DNA from: a virus
Length of the DNA: 23,987 nt
Direction: 5' to 3' (one strand)
IMG/VR virus record: IMGVR_UViG_3300047300_000799
Location: 1 to 23,987 of that record
The position numbers were made by a program, and so were the translations under genes. Each line of letters starts with the position of its first letter. The first letter of the stretch is position 1. Shown piece by piece: positions 1-7,026 of this stretch. The notes below the pieces were generated by a model. That model was not told the origin of the DNA. It ran no database searches and saw nothing but the letters and a program-made list of their open reading frames with translations.

Positions 1-357
1 GCCCCAGTGCTCGCGGATGTCAGGACGCCAGGACGCTGGCGCTCTTTCTCCCTGCTGACGCGGGCCTGACTTGGGGCCTGACTGCACGCCTTCGGGTTTC
101 TTGAATTTTCCTTGCTGGTCACGTTCCGGTTGTTGAACAAGCTCGTTATCAGCGGGCTTGTCTTCGGAAAGTGCATTCAAATCTTGCGCTGCGGCAGGAT
201 CGCCAGCTGGCTCTGCGCCGGCTGCGACCGGCTCGCTGGCAGCGGCAGGTTCAAACGCAGGAGCTGGATCGGATGATCCTGCTGTCGGCAGCGGCTCGTC
301 TGCTTCCTCAAAAGCAGCTGCAATGGCATCGCGCATGGTTGTCGTGGGTTCTGTCAT
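1..357 (-). CDS. Scaffolding-like capsid assembly protein, N-terminal part (runs off left edge)
   Basis: The reading frame opens at an ATG at 357-355 and stays open to the window edge, giving 119 residues without a stop. The N-terminus (MTEPTTTMRDAIAAAFEEAD) is acidic and helical. It is followed by a low-complexity Ala/Pro/Glu/Gly stretch of roughly residues 20-60, then a charged linker and the segment APASWRPDIREHWG at the edge. An acidic disordered start followed by an 'APxSWxPxxREHW' segment is, from memory, typical of scaffolding or capsid-assembly proteins of podovirus-like phages, which act inside the growing procapsid and lie just before the major capsid gene. Its place downstream of terminase and portal fits. 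The C-terminal half is missing from the window, so the call rests on the N-terminus and context. Confidence 0.6.
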   Translation of the reverse strand, partial: MTEPTTTMRDAIAAAFEEADEPLPTAGSSDPAPAFEPAAASEPVAAGAEPAGDPAAAQDLNALSEDKPADNELVQQPERDQQGKFKKPEGVQSGPKSGPRQQGERAPASWRPDIREHWG

Positions 358-363
358 AAGGTG

Positions 364-687
364 TTACCTGTTTTGAAGTTTGTGAATTGCGCGCTCTATG
401 TCGGCACGCTTAAAAGAACCGCCCTCGGTCATGTACCGCTCGCGGCTTTCCTTGGCTTTCGCCCAAGAACCTGTGAAATCGTCCATCGTGGTCAGGCCCT
501 TGGCCTTCATGTACTCACGATGCTTTGTGCGTGACGAAATGTCTGTGCCATCCGGCGCCTTCAGGCCGGCATAGCTGCTGTCGCCCCAAAGCGCTCCAGA
601 GTCGGTGCGCAGCTCGGGCTGATAGTCAACGGTGACCTCAATCAGCTCACCAGTTTTTCTGTCTTGAATCCAGCGTCTTCTAGTCAT
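364..687 (-). CDS. Conserved-type small phage structural-region protein (107 aa), function unknown
   Basis: The 107-residue protein starts with a basic segment (MTRRRWIQDRKTGELIEV). Its middle contains DISSRTKHREYMKAKGL, which resembles the 'SSR..HREH.R..G' signature of a small protein found near portal and scaffold genes in many tailed phages; I know no assigned function. No membrane segment or Cys cluster is visible. The ATG at 687-685 has only a weak ribosome binding site, because the upstream bases also form the leader of the opposing gene at 727-903. It is followed after 6 bases by the scaffold-like gene. It is probably a minor virion or assembly protein, by position only. Confidence 0.7.
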   Translation of the reverse strand: MTRRRWIQDRKTGELIEVTVDYQPELRTDSGALWGDSSYAGLKAPDGTDISSRTKHREYMKAKGLTTMDDFTGSWAKAKESRERYMTEGGSFKRADIERAIHKLQNR

Positions 688-689
688 GT

Positions 690-722
690 TGTGATAAACT
701 CATCAGTGAATAAAGGAGGTGA
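690..722 (+). promoter_or_regulatory. Extended -10 promoter candidate and near-perfect Shine-Dalgarno for the 727-903 gene
   Basis: TGTGATAAA at 690-698 fits an extended -10 (TGn followed by GATAAA, 4 of 6 matches to TATAAT). No good -35 box stands 17 bases upstream. AAGGAGGTGAT at 713-723 matches the 16S anti-Shine-Dalgarno over 11 consecutive bases, with GGAGG ending 7 bases before the ATG at 727. The ribosome binding site is certain as a pattern; the promoter is tentative. Confidence 0.45.
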
Positions 723-726
723 TTCT

Positions 727-903
727 ATGGACAAGCAACAAACGTATGAGTCGATCATTGAGGCAATCCACTTGGCCGTAGACGCGGAGCAGCCCGAGGG
801 CGGCCCCCATCCGTACAAGCCAGAGACAGAGCAATGCCTTCATGTCGTGTACACCCTGTTGCAAGAGGCGCTTGGCATCACTGACCCTCACGCAGCATCT
901 TGA
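727..903 (+). CDS. Small plus-strand protein (58 aa) inside the leftward structural unit
   Basis: The 58-residue protein (MDKQQTYESIIEAIHLAVDA...) is mildly acidic, with a helical N-terminus, a Pro/Gly turn around residues 24-33 and a second helix. I do not recognise a family. An in-frame ATG at 664 exists, but the start at 727 is chosen because AAGGAGGTGAT lies at ideal distance before it, the strongest ribosome binding site in the window. The gene occupies a roughly 190-base gap between two minus-strand genes and its last 26 bases overlap the 3' end of the 425-residue gene in convergent orientation. Opposite orientation and a private ribosome binding site suggest a moron-type gene expressed on its own, perhaps in the lysogen. 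Function cannot be read from sequence. Confidence 0.7.
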   Translation: MDKQQTYESIIEAIHLAVDAEQPEGGPHPYKPETEQCLHVVYTLLQEALGITDPHAAS

Positions 904-2155
904 TGATCGGCTGCAGCTCATCGATCAGCTGAGGCGTGACCAGCTGCGCTGGTGCTGAACGCTCAAACGCCATCCTGTCGCCGCTCACAGGCATTCCCCT
1001 GGCGCGTCGCTCTGCAAAGAAGTCTTTCCACAGCTCGGTGTGCGGGATGTTCACATCCATGCCACCGACCACCTGGCCAGCCAGCTGCGTGTCGTAGGTG
1101 CTGTGCGGGTCCTTCGCGTTCTTGATGATCGGCTTGGACGTGTCAATGCGGCCCACTGAGTAGCCGCCCGCATAGTTGGGCACTGTGCTCAGTGACGGCT
1201 CCATGATCGCCTTGCGGATGGACGCCAACTCAGGGAAGCCAGCCTTCTGGAAGTCATCGAGCTGCATGCGGTTTAAAAACGCATGACGCAGTGCGCCGTT
1301 GTTGCGCAGCTGCGCGATCACCTCGGGTGACTGCAAGCCTGCAAACTCAGGACGCAACGAACGCACAGCGTCGTCAAATTCGCGCTGTGACTTCTTTGTG
1401 ATCTTGCCGCTGCGGATCATCTCGAGCGCGGCATCTGTGGGCATCGTGCTGAAGTTCAGCGAGTCGTGGCCCATGGGCACGTACATCAGGTTCACATTTG
1501 CGCCAGGCGTAGCCTCTTGAGCGCCCACTGCGCGGTTGCGCAGCTTGCTCACAATGCTCTGGCCACTGGCCCACACAGAGCCGCCAGGCTGGCTGCCGTG
1601 GGTCAGCATGAAGTCGGGCCCGCCCTCGAGCTTCACAGGGTTCTGAAACTTGACGCCATCCACCTCGGTGAGCAGCTTGCCGGCAGCCGTGCGATCGCCA
1701 ATGGCCGGCACGATGTACTGCCCTTCCAGGTCCTCGATGCCGATCGACTTTCGCGTTGGCAAGTCCTTCAAAGGCGTGGCCGAGTAGGTCATTTCGTCGT
1801 AGGGCTTGCTCAACTTCTTGCCCAGGCCGATTGGGTGCCAGTAGCCGGCTGCTTTGGCCTCTGCAGCGCTCATGCGCGGAGCTTTTTCCGCACCGCGAAG
1901 CGCTTTGCTCACCGCCCTGGTCGCGCCGCCAACGACGGGGACCATGCCAATGCTCGAGAGGGCCATTCCCAGCTTGTCGCCTTCGCGCCTGGAGCGCTCA
2001 AAGTCACGGGCACTGAGTGCCGTGCCGACGCCAGGCACAAAGCCCGCGCCGATGTCGGTTGCCACGTCTGCTAGGTCCTGGTCTTCAGGTGTATCGAGCG
2101 CAACAAACTTCTTCGCTCTGCTGCGCAACGCGTCAATGAGTGCTGATGCGTCCAT
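878..2155 (-). CDS. Phage virion-type or injected protein with polyvalent-like domain (425 aa)
   Basis: Residues about 25-85 form a Gly/Ala-rich amphipathic region containing GAGFVPGVGTALSARDF and GMVPVVGGATRAV, a style seen in phage internal virion or ejection proteins. From about residue 105 (YWHPIGLGKKLSKPYDEM) to near the end lies a long domain with segments such as IVPAIGDRTAAGKLL, KLEGGPDFMLTHGSQPGGSVWAS and YDTQLAGQVVGGMDVNIP. I recall similar blocks inside very large phage polyvalent or internal proteins; here the domain is in a mid-sized stand-alone protein. GAGGTGA precedes the ATG. It lies 8 bases after the DUF5856-like gene in the head-gene cluster. A structural or ejected role is inferred from position and style; no catalytic motif is recognised. 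Confidence 0.65.
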   Translation of the reverse strand: MDASALIDALRSRAKKFVALDTPEDQDLADVATDIGAGFVPGVGTALSARDFERSRREGDKLGMALSSIGMVPVVGGATRAVSKALRGAEKAPRMSAAEAKAAGYWHPIGLGKKLSKPYDEMTYSATPLKDLPTRKSIGIEDLEGQYIVPAIGDRTAAGKLLTEVDGVKFQNPVKLEGGPDFMLTHGSQPGGSVWASGQSIVSKLRNRAVGAQEATPGANVNLMYVPMGHDSLNFSTMPTDAALEMIRSGKITKKSQREFDDAVRSLRPEFAGLQSPEVIAQLRNNGALRHAFLNRMQLDDFQKAGFPELASIRKAIMEPSLSTVPNYAGGYSVGRIDTSKPIIKNAKDPHSTYDTQLAGQVVGGMDVNIPHTELWKDFFAERRARGMPVSGDRMAFERSAPAQLVTPQLIDELQPIIKMLREGQ

Positions 2156-2163
2156 GTCTCACC

Positions 2164-2523
2164 TCACTGCAAAGTCAGCATGTACTGGGTGGTCTCGTAC
2201 AGGCGCAAGATCTCGTCGATCGTGTTCTGCAGCGATGTCTCATCCTTCTCGCAGATCTGATATCGGTACATCTCGATCCACTCAGCGCGAAACGCGATCA
2301 AGTCGCGGATGTCGTCGTCATTCCCGTCCTCGCGCTTGATGGCCATGCGCGTCTTGTAGTAGCCCTGGTATTGCTCGACAAAACCGTCGATCAGCTCGAT
2401 TAGCGAGTCGTAAAACTCGTTTAATGCCTTGTGCTCGGCGTAGCTCTTGGTCTTCCAGTGCGCCAGGTGCGCGGCATCGCGGTCAAAGAGCACCTTGCTG
2501 ACGAATTCTTCTGCTTTGTTCAT
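2164..2523 (-). CDS. DUF5856-like helical phage protein (119 aa)
   Basis: The protein is all-helical and acidic (119 residues), with AHLAHWKTKSYAEHKALNEF near the N-terminus followed by DSLIELIDGFVEQYQGYY. This arrangement (His-rich helix, 'TKSYAEHKALNEFYD', 'D.F.E.YQG') matches the DUF5856 group as I remember it, which has a ferritin/Dps-like helical look and is common in marine and freshwater phages; its function is unknown. The start is supported by GAGGTGAAAC just before ATG. It sits 8 bases downstream of the portal gene and 8 bases upstream of the 425-residue gene, so it is made with the head genes. Confidence 0.7.
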   Translation of the reverse strand: MNKAEEFVSKVLFDRDAAHLAHWKTKSYAEHKALNEFYDSLIELIDGFVEQYQGYYKTRMAIKREDGNDDDIRDLIAFRAEWIEMYRYQICEKDETSLQNTIDEILRLYETTQYMLTLQ

Positions 2524-2531
2524 GTTTCACC

Positions 2532-4478
2532 TCACTGCATTGGGGGCAAGCCGTTAGTGGCCGGCGGCATTTGGGGCTGCGCAGGCGGCAGCTGTGGCTG
2601 TGGCTGGAAAATACCCATGGCACGCAGCTGGGCCTCTTTGCCCATCGCTTCCATGTTGGTGTTTTTGGCCTTGGCCATGCGCTCTGCCGCGCCAGCTTGC
2701 TTCTCGGCCACTTCGGCCTCTTGCAAGGGGTTGGGCTGAGGCTGTGGCATGCCCTGCTGCTTCAAGCCGGTGATGGCCTGATCCAAAATGCTCTCGATCT
2801 GCGTGCTTACGCGGAACTTGGAGACGCTCCACTGGAGCAGAGACATCAAAACTGGCGCCGCCTGGGGCACTTGCTGCGCCATTGGCGCCACCTGGGAAAT
2901 GAACGCGCCCAAGCCCTGCATAAACTGCACGGCGGCGTCGCGTTCTGCGGCCCAATCAAGCGCGGCCATCGAGTCAGCCTCGATGTTGATGCGGTACTCG
3001 CTCATCTCCTCGTCTTTGATGAGCTGAACGGCCTGCATGGCCAGCGGAGCATCGGGCGTGCGCTCAATGTTGCTGCGCTTGATGATGGTTTCAGGCTGGA
3101 AGTGCTTGCAGATGATCTCAGCCTTGATGCGCAGAGCCTGCGTGATCCAGTCAGCGATGTAGAACTGCTTGAGCTGGATGCGTGTCGAGCCAAACTGAGC
3201 CTTGATCTGCTGTGCAGCCGCGGTCTCAGAGGCCTTGGAGCTGCCGCGCATGATGTCGGAGATGCCCAGCACCTCGTAGATCTGCTGCACTTTGTCCTGG
3301 CGGTACACGCGCAGGTGATCGATGGCATTCACCACCTGGTCGATCGGAATCCAGTCCACTTGGCCCTTGATGCCGCCCTTCTCAGCGAACATTGCCCAGT
3401 TATCGACGGGCACCAACTGGTTTTCAGCGGTCTGGTTGAAGACGCGCTGCACGCCCTCGGCGCTCTTGTCGTACACGCCAGCGACTTTGGTGGCGCGAGT
3501 GAGCCAGGTAATGCGGGTGTTGATCTCGTCAAGCTCGTTGAACTGGTCTTGAGCAAAGATGTAGTCAGCTCGAGGCATGAAGTTGCTCGAGGTGACGTTG
3601 GCCACCAGAGGTTTCGGGCAGGGGAAGAAGCCGTCGAGCCCCAGCGGGTCGTCTTTGACGTCCAGGATGACGTCGCAGCTCTTGGCGTACCAGTAGACCT
3701 TGCGCTTTTCCTTGCACCAGATCTCGAAAACCTCGGCCTTGCTCCAAGGATCGTGCTTCGGTGACTGGTCGTTGACCTGGTCCTTCTTGCTGTAGTTGCC
3801 CAGCGGCACTTGCGCAGCGATCGCCTCGCCAAAGCGGGCCACCAGCTGGTCTTTCGTCATGTACACGCGACGCGCCACCCACCGGATCTCATGCCAGGTG
3901 CGGGCGGGCGAATAGAAGAAGTCTTCCCAGTAGATGTAATCGCAGGGCGCGTCTTCGTTGATGATGCGGGTGGCCTGCTCTGCGGGTGAAATTTCTTGAC
4001 CAAACTCGTCAAAAACCGCGGGGATCTCGTAGTCCTCGGTCGTCACCTCGTATCTGAGCCAGATCTGGCCCTCACCGACCACCAGCCAGTCCTCGATGCC
4101 CTGGCGCACAGCCGAGTCCCAGGCAGAGACGTTGTCGTCAAAGGCGCGATTGAGCAGACGCTGAAGGATCGTGCCGGAGACGCGGGCGACGTCGTCGTCG
4201 TAGTCCTGGAAGGAACGCGCCACATCGGCCTTCGGTGGCCGGGCGTAGAGCATGGACAGCAGCACTTGCATCGTTGACCAGAACAAGTTGACCTTGCTCT
4301 CGTCTTTCGCATACGCGTCGCGCTTGTCCAGGTAGCGCTGGGTGATCCGGTTGGCGTCCTGGTGGAACTTTAAGAGCTCCTGCTGAGACGCCTGGATCTC
4401 TGTCTGCCAACGCTGGGCCAAGCCGTTTGGCGTGTTTGCGAAATCTGTTTCGCTTTCAATCGATGCTAAGTTGCTCAT
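2532..4478 (-). CDS. Portal protein (648 aa)
   Basis: The portal forms the dodecameric ring at the head vertex through which DNA is packaged and ejected. The protein is 648 residues and directly follows the large terminase, the usual order. Its N-terminal part has the helical 'W...I..s...l..f...a....ryl..r' segment followed by NLFWSTMQVLLSMLYARPP, typical of large portals of podovirus-like phages. The middle has YIYWEDFFYSPARTWHEIRW and the long helical QFNELDEINTRITWLTRA. The last roughly 70 residues are Gln/Pro-rich and low complexity. The frame opens earlier at 4517, but a GGAAGGG ribosome binding site favours the ATG at 4478 (or 4481), where start and terminase stop overlap. Confidence 0.88.
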   Translation of the reverse strand: MSNLASIESETDFANTPNGLAQRWQTEIQASQQELLKFHQDANRITQRYLDKRDAYAKDESKVNLFWSTMQVLLSMLYARPPKADVARSFQDYDDDVARVSGTILQRLLNRAFDDNVSAWDSAVRQGIEDWLVVGEGQIWLRYEVTTEDYEIPAVFDEFGQEISPAEQATRIINEDAPCDYIYWEDFFYSPARTWHEIRWVARRVYMTKDQLVARFGEAIAAQVPLGNYSKKDQVNDQSPKHDPWSKAEVFEIWCKEKRKVYWYAKSCDVILDVKDDPLGLDGFFPCPKPLVANVTSSNFMPRADYIFAQDQFNELDEINTRITWLTRATKVAGVYDKSAEGVQRVFNQTAENQLVPVDNWAMFAEKGGIKGQVDWIPIDQVVNAIDHLRVYRQDKVQQIYEVLGISDIMRGSSKASETAAAQQIKAQFGSTRIQLKQFYIADWITQALRIKAEIICKHFQPETIIKRSNIERTPDAPLAMQAVQLIKDEEMSEYRINIEADSMAALDWAAERDAAVQFMQGLGAFISQVAPMAQQVPQAAPVLMSLLQWSVSKFRVSTQIESILDQAITGLKQQGMPQPQPNPLQEAEVAEKQAGAAERMAKAKNTNMEAMGKEAQLRAMGIFQPQPQLPPAQPQMPPATNGLPPMQ

Positions 4479-5821
4479 CATCCAACCCTTCCAGACTGCA
4501 CAGGCTGGCAGTCCCAAATGTCATTAAGTGCAAAGGCGTAGCTCGCGCCACCTTTGGGCAGTGATGAGATTGTAGTAACACGGCTAGATTTCCTCGACGT
4601 CGGACGCGCAGCAAGCGCGAGGTATCGGAAGCCGTCACTGGCGTGGCTGTGTTGGTCGTGCTTGGGCCTGTTGCGGTATGTCTGTGTCTTCTCGTCCCAC
4701 TCGCGCATGTACGCACGCAGGTGCTCGAGGCCCTCGTAGGTTTTCTCTTCATCGAAGTAGCAGTTAGGCAGGATCATCCTGGCCGCCTCGATGCCGTCCT
4801 GGAGTGACATCTCAGGCACAAGGTTTGGCCGGATGCCGTTGGCCAGGAACTGCTCGATGATCGACTTGCCGGTCTGAAGGCTTTTTGCGCGGGCGTCGTG
4901 TGGCAGGAAGATGCCCTTGGGGTTGACCAGGTATGGCCGGCTTTTAACCCAGTCGATGTAGTGCTGGATCGGCTGGTTGTCGTCCTCCATGAACTCGACA
5001 ATGCGCAGGCCGTCACGCGTTTCCTGCCAGCCCCACCAGGAGCAGCTGTCGGTGAAACCTAAGTCGGCCACCAGGTTCACAGGGAACGCGGGATCAACAG
5101 GAAACTTGGCAATGCGCCCTTCGTTGTACGCGTCGCCAATCTGCTTGGCGAAGTAGGCGCCAGGCACGGCAGCGTCAAAGCTGCACTCGTACTCGACCAG
5201 GAACGCCTCCTCGGTCATCTGGGCCTTGGCGTCACGCAGCTCGTCGGGGTGGATGATCCCGGTCTTGCTGGCCGGCAGCTCGAGCAGGAGGTGGGTGTCG
5301 GGGTTTAGCCGCGCCTCCTCCCGCAGATTCCAGAACATGTTCTTGCCCGCGGGCGTGCCGGCAAAGATTGCCCAGCCCCTTCTGTCGGACAGAGCTGGAC
5401 GCAGCACTTTGTACCAAGCACTCGGTCTGATCTGGCCAACCTCGTCCAGCACCACGCCGTCAAAGTACATACCGCGCAGGGCGTCGTAGTTGTCGGCGCC
5501 GGCCACGTAGATCGTGGACTCACCGCCGTGGCCGTTGTTGATCGTGATCTTCAGCTCCGACTCGTTGGGCGGCTTGCTCCACATCGGACGCGTCAGGTCT
5601 TTGAGGTATGTCCAGGCCACCCGCTTGGCCTGGTCGCGCTGCGGGGCCATGTAGGCGAACTGCGGTTTGGGCAAAGCGGTTTCGAGCGCCCCGATCACCA
5701 GGTCAGCGCACATGGCCACCGTCTTGCCGGCGCGGCGGTGGGCGACCACGCACACCCAGCGCTTGTCCCTGTTGTGCAGCGGCGTGAAGACGTCGCGGGG
5801 TAGGTACTCGTTCAGGTTCAC
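4478..5821 (-). CDS. terL: Terminase large subunit
   Basis: This is the packaging motor ATPase and nuclease that cuts concatemeric DNA and pumps it through the portal. In 447 residues it shows Walker A (AHRRAGKT, residues 27-34), the MAPQRDQAKRVAW segment after it, Walker B (VVLDE, 123-127) with the catalytic Glu, and the coupling-type motif FAGTPAGKNMF (153-163). The C-terminal RNase H-like nuclease follows, with Asp in VADLGFTD (D253), HDAR (D309) and HSHASDGFRY (D396). It begins in a 4-base overlap with the DUF3310 gene and its stop overlaps the portal start, so translation is probably coupled. The length is normal for the family and no key residue is missing. Confidence 0.95.
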   Translation of the reverse strand: MNLNEYLPRDVFTPLHNRDKRWVCVVAHRRAGKTVAMCADLVIGALETALPKPQFAYMAPQRDQAKRVAWTYLKDLTRPMWSKPPNESELKITINNGHGGESTIYVAGADNYDALRGMYFDGVVLDEVGQIRPSAWYKVLRPALSDRRGWAIFAGTPAGKNMFWNLREEARLNPDTHLLLELPASKTGIIHPDELRDAKAQMTEEAFLVEYECSFDAAVPGAYFAKQIGDAYNEGRIAKFPVDPAFPVNLVADLGFTDSCSWWGWQETRDGLRIVEFMEDDNQPIQHYIDWVKSRPYLVNPKGIFLPHDARAKSLQTGKSIIEQFLANGIRPNLVPEMSLQDGIEAARMILPNCYFDEEKTYEGLEHLRAYMREWDEKTQTYRNRPKHDQHSHASDGFRYLALAARPTSRKSSRVTTISSLPKGGASYAFALNDIWDCQPVQSGRVG

Positions 5822-6129
5822 TTCATGAGCCTCTCGAGTTCGCGGTCAACGTACCAGCGGGCTTTTTTCAGATCCTCGATCGCGTTGTCGTTTTTCAGGC
5901 CGGCGCGCCAGATGTACTTCACCGCGTTGCCCAAACAGAAGTTCATGTGCTCCGTGATCTGGATGCACTCGACGCCGCTCGGGTGCTCGGTGTAGTGGCG
6001 CGGGTTGTTGACCGCGTCGGGCAGCACCTGGAGCTGAATCTTCTCGAAGCTCGGGGCATAGAGGCAGTCGGGCTTGTGCGGCTCGATCGGGGACGTGTGG
6101 CATACGGGGCAGTGTCTTGTCGTGGTCAT
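5818..6129 (-). CDS. DUF3310 family protein with N-terminal zinc-finger-like segment
   Basis: Residues about 38-100 (NNPRHYTEHPSGVECIQ, then NFCLGNAVKYIWRAGLK and DLKKARWYVDREL) match the DUF3310 family, widespread in phages and sometimes described as nucleotide-kinase-like. The biochemical role is not established. Upstream is CPVCHTSPIEPHKPDC (residues 7-22), a Cys/His set that could bind zinc. GAGGAAA before the ATG serves as ribosome binding site. It overlaps terL by 4 bases. In other phages this family usually lies among early nucleotide-metabolism genes, so its place between small and large terminase is a little unusual. Confidence 0.85.
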   Translation of the reverse strand: MTTTRHCPVCHTSPIEPHKPDCLYAPSFEKIQLQVLPDAVNNPRHYTEHPSGVECIQITEHMNFCLGNAVKYIWRAGLKNDNAIEDLKKARWYVDRELERLMK

Positions 6130-6141
6130 GGTGTGGTTTCC

Positions 6142-6309
6142 TCAACTTGGTTTTTTTGGGTGGTGAATTTTGTGGGGGGACTCCTTCTTTCGCCGGCCCC
6201 CCACCCCGGCTTTGATGGGGGGTGGGGGTCGGGAAATTTCGGGCCAAGGCCTGGCCAGATCGAGCCACGCCACGCGATCGCAGGGCAGGCAAGGGCGTGG
6301 TAGCGTCAT
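6142..6309 (-). CDS. Possible small basic protein (55 aa), doubtful
   Basis: An ATG at 6309-6307 overlaps the TGA of the small terminase gene by 4 bases, the same coupling used elsewhere in this operon. The frame runs 55 codons and its TGA lies within the ribosome binding site of the DUF3310 gene. The product starts MTLPRPCLPCDRVAWLDLA, continues through a Pro run and ends in a Lys/Arg/His-rich tail. Gene-like spacing argues for it. Against it, the residues are biased as expected from translating the GC-rich inverted repeats underneath (6172-6228), and I recognise no family. It may be a real short gene or a structured non-coding spacer. Confidence 0.35.
   Translation of the reverse strand: MTLPRPCLPCDRVAWLDLARPWPEISRPPPPIKAGVGGRRKKESPHKIHHPKKPS
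6172..6228. repeat. GC-rich inverted repeats with two mutually exclusive hairpins
   Basis: CCCCCACCCC (6198-6207) can pair with GGGGTGGGGG (6219-6228) over 10 base pairs. CCCCCCAC (6197-6204) can instead pair with GTGGGGGG (6172-6179) over 8 base pairs. The two share one strand, so only one can form at a time. There is no U tract on either strand, so this is not a standard terminator. The G runs could also form a quadruplex. It lies directly upstream of the DUF3310 and terL genes in the transcribed sense. Confidence 0.6.
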
Positions 6310-6884
6310 GCACCTTGCGCGTCTCCTGGGCCGTTCTGCTGCGTCTTGCCCTCGCCGTCCGAGGCCGCCGCCTGCCCGCCGCCTGCCGGCGATGCGTCTA
6401 CCGGATCTTTAATCCGGTACTTGCCGCCGTTATCTCGTTCTAAATCAATGACTTGCGTGACCTGCTCGACTGGTTGTGCCACGGTTGTGCCAATGTTGCG
6501 CTGGCCAAGCCATGACAGCTGCACCTGAATGCCGCCCTCCACGTTGGCGTTGATCTGAGTCGGCAGCACCTTGCTCACCAGGCCGACGAACGCGGCCCGA
6601 TCGCTCTGCGTGCCGTTGGCCAGCCGCGCCAGGTACTCAGTGCCGCCGACCTGGTCGAACGCCTCCAGAACCGCGTCGCGCAGGTTCGTCAGCTTGTTGC
6701 GCACGCCCTTCGGCCTGCCCGCGGGCGTCCGCACGCCCCCGTTGCCCACCGCAACCCTCTTTTCGCCGTTTTCAGGCCTTTTTTCTGTCGCCTCACTGGA
6801 TGCATATCCAGCATCAACCGCCTGCTGCAAAACCGCGTCCTGCAGCCGCTGCCCGATGTCGTCTTGTTGCTTTGTTTCGATCAT
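6306..6884 (-). CDS. terS: Putative terminase small subunit
   Basis: The small subunit recognises the packaging site on phage DNA and hands it to the large subunit. The 192-residue protein has a charged N-terminus and then TPAGRPKGVRNKLTNLRDAVL (about 53-73), a basic 'GRPKG.RNK.T' entry into a helix-turn-helix-like region common in phage small terminases. This is followed by AFDQVGGTEYLARLA and DRAAFVGLVSKVLPTQI, typical of this type. The C-terminal third (about 150-192) is Gly/Ala/Gln-rich and disordered. It stands two genes before terL. Family membership is recognised from the pattern rather than a catalytic motif, so the call is likely but not certain. Confidence 0.75.
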   Translation of the reverse strand: MIETKQQDDIGQRLQDAVLQQAVDAGYASSEATEKRPENGEKRVAVGNGGVRTPAGRPKGVRNKLTNLRDAVLEAFDQVGGTEYLARLANGTQSDRAAFVGLVSKVLPTQINANVEGGIQVQLSWLGQRNIGTTVAQPVEQVTQVIDLERDNGGKYRIKDPVDASPAGGGQAAASDGEGKTQQNGPGDAQGA

Positions 6885-6899
6885 GCTGCGATTTTCCCA

Positions 6900-7007
6900 T
6901 CACTGCGAAGACAGCCAAATCAGCCAGACGATGCCAAAGCAAAGCAGACCCCACCACCAAAAGCCAAACGCGCAAAGCACGATCCCGGCCACCAAATACA
7001 AGTCCAT
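6900..7007 (-). CDS. Tiny membrane protein (35 aa)
   Basis: ATG at 7007-7005 is preceded by AAAGGGATTGAA, a good ribosome binding site. The frame ends at 6900-6902, 15 bases before the small terminase start. The product is almost wholly hydrophobic, with two candidate membrane stretches: LYLVAGIVLCAFGFWWW (3-19) and LLCFGIVWLIWL (21-32). Trp is very frequent. Tiny bitopic or hairpin membrane proteins are common in phages and mostly uncharacterised. It could be an inner-membrane peptide acting in lysis control or exclusion, but nothing in the sequence decides this. Confidence 0.6.
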   Translation of the reverse strand: MDLYLVAGIVLCAFGFWWWGLLCFGIVWLIWLSSQ

Positions 7008-7026
7008 TTCAATCCCTTTCAAAATC

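Noticed and set aside
664-698. TTGAAT at 664 as a -35 box paired with GATAAA at 693
   Set aside because: The spacer is 23 bases, too long for sigma-70; only the extended -10 is kept as a candidate.
1466-2074. A 202-codon plus-strand frame opposite the 425-residue gene
   Set aside because: Composition is that of an antisense GC-rich frame and it has no ribosome binding site; long antisense frames recur over many genes here (2571-3764, 16876-17742).
5846-6313. A 155-codon minus-strand frame overlapping DUF3310
   Set aside because: It starts with GTG and covers the well-supported DUF3310 gene in another frame, with Pro/Arg/His-biased sequence typical of an out-of-frame reading.
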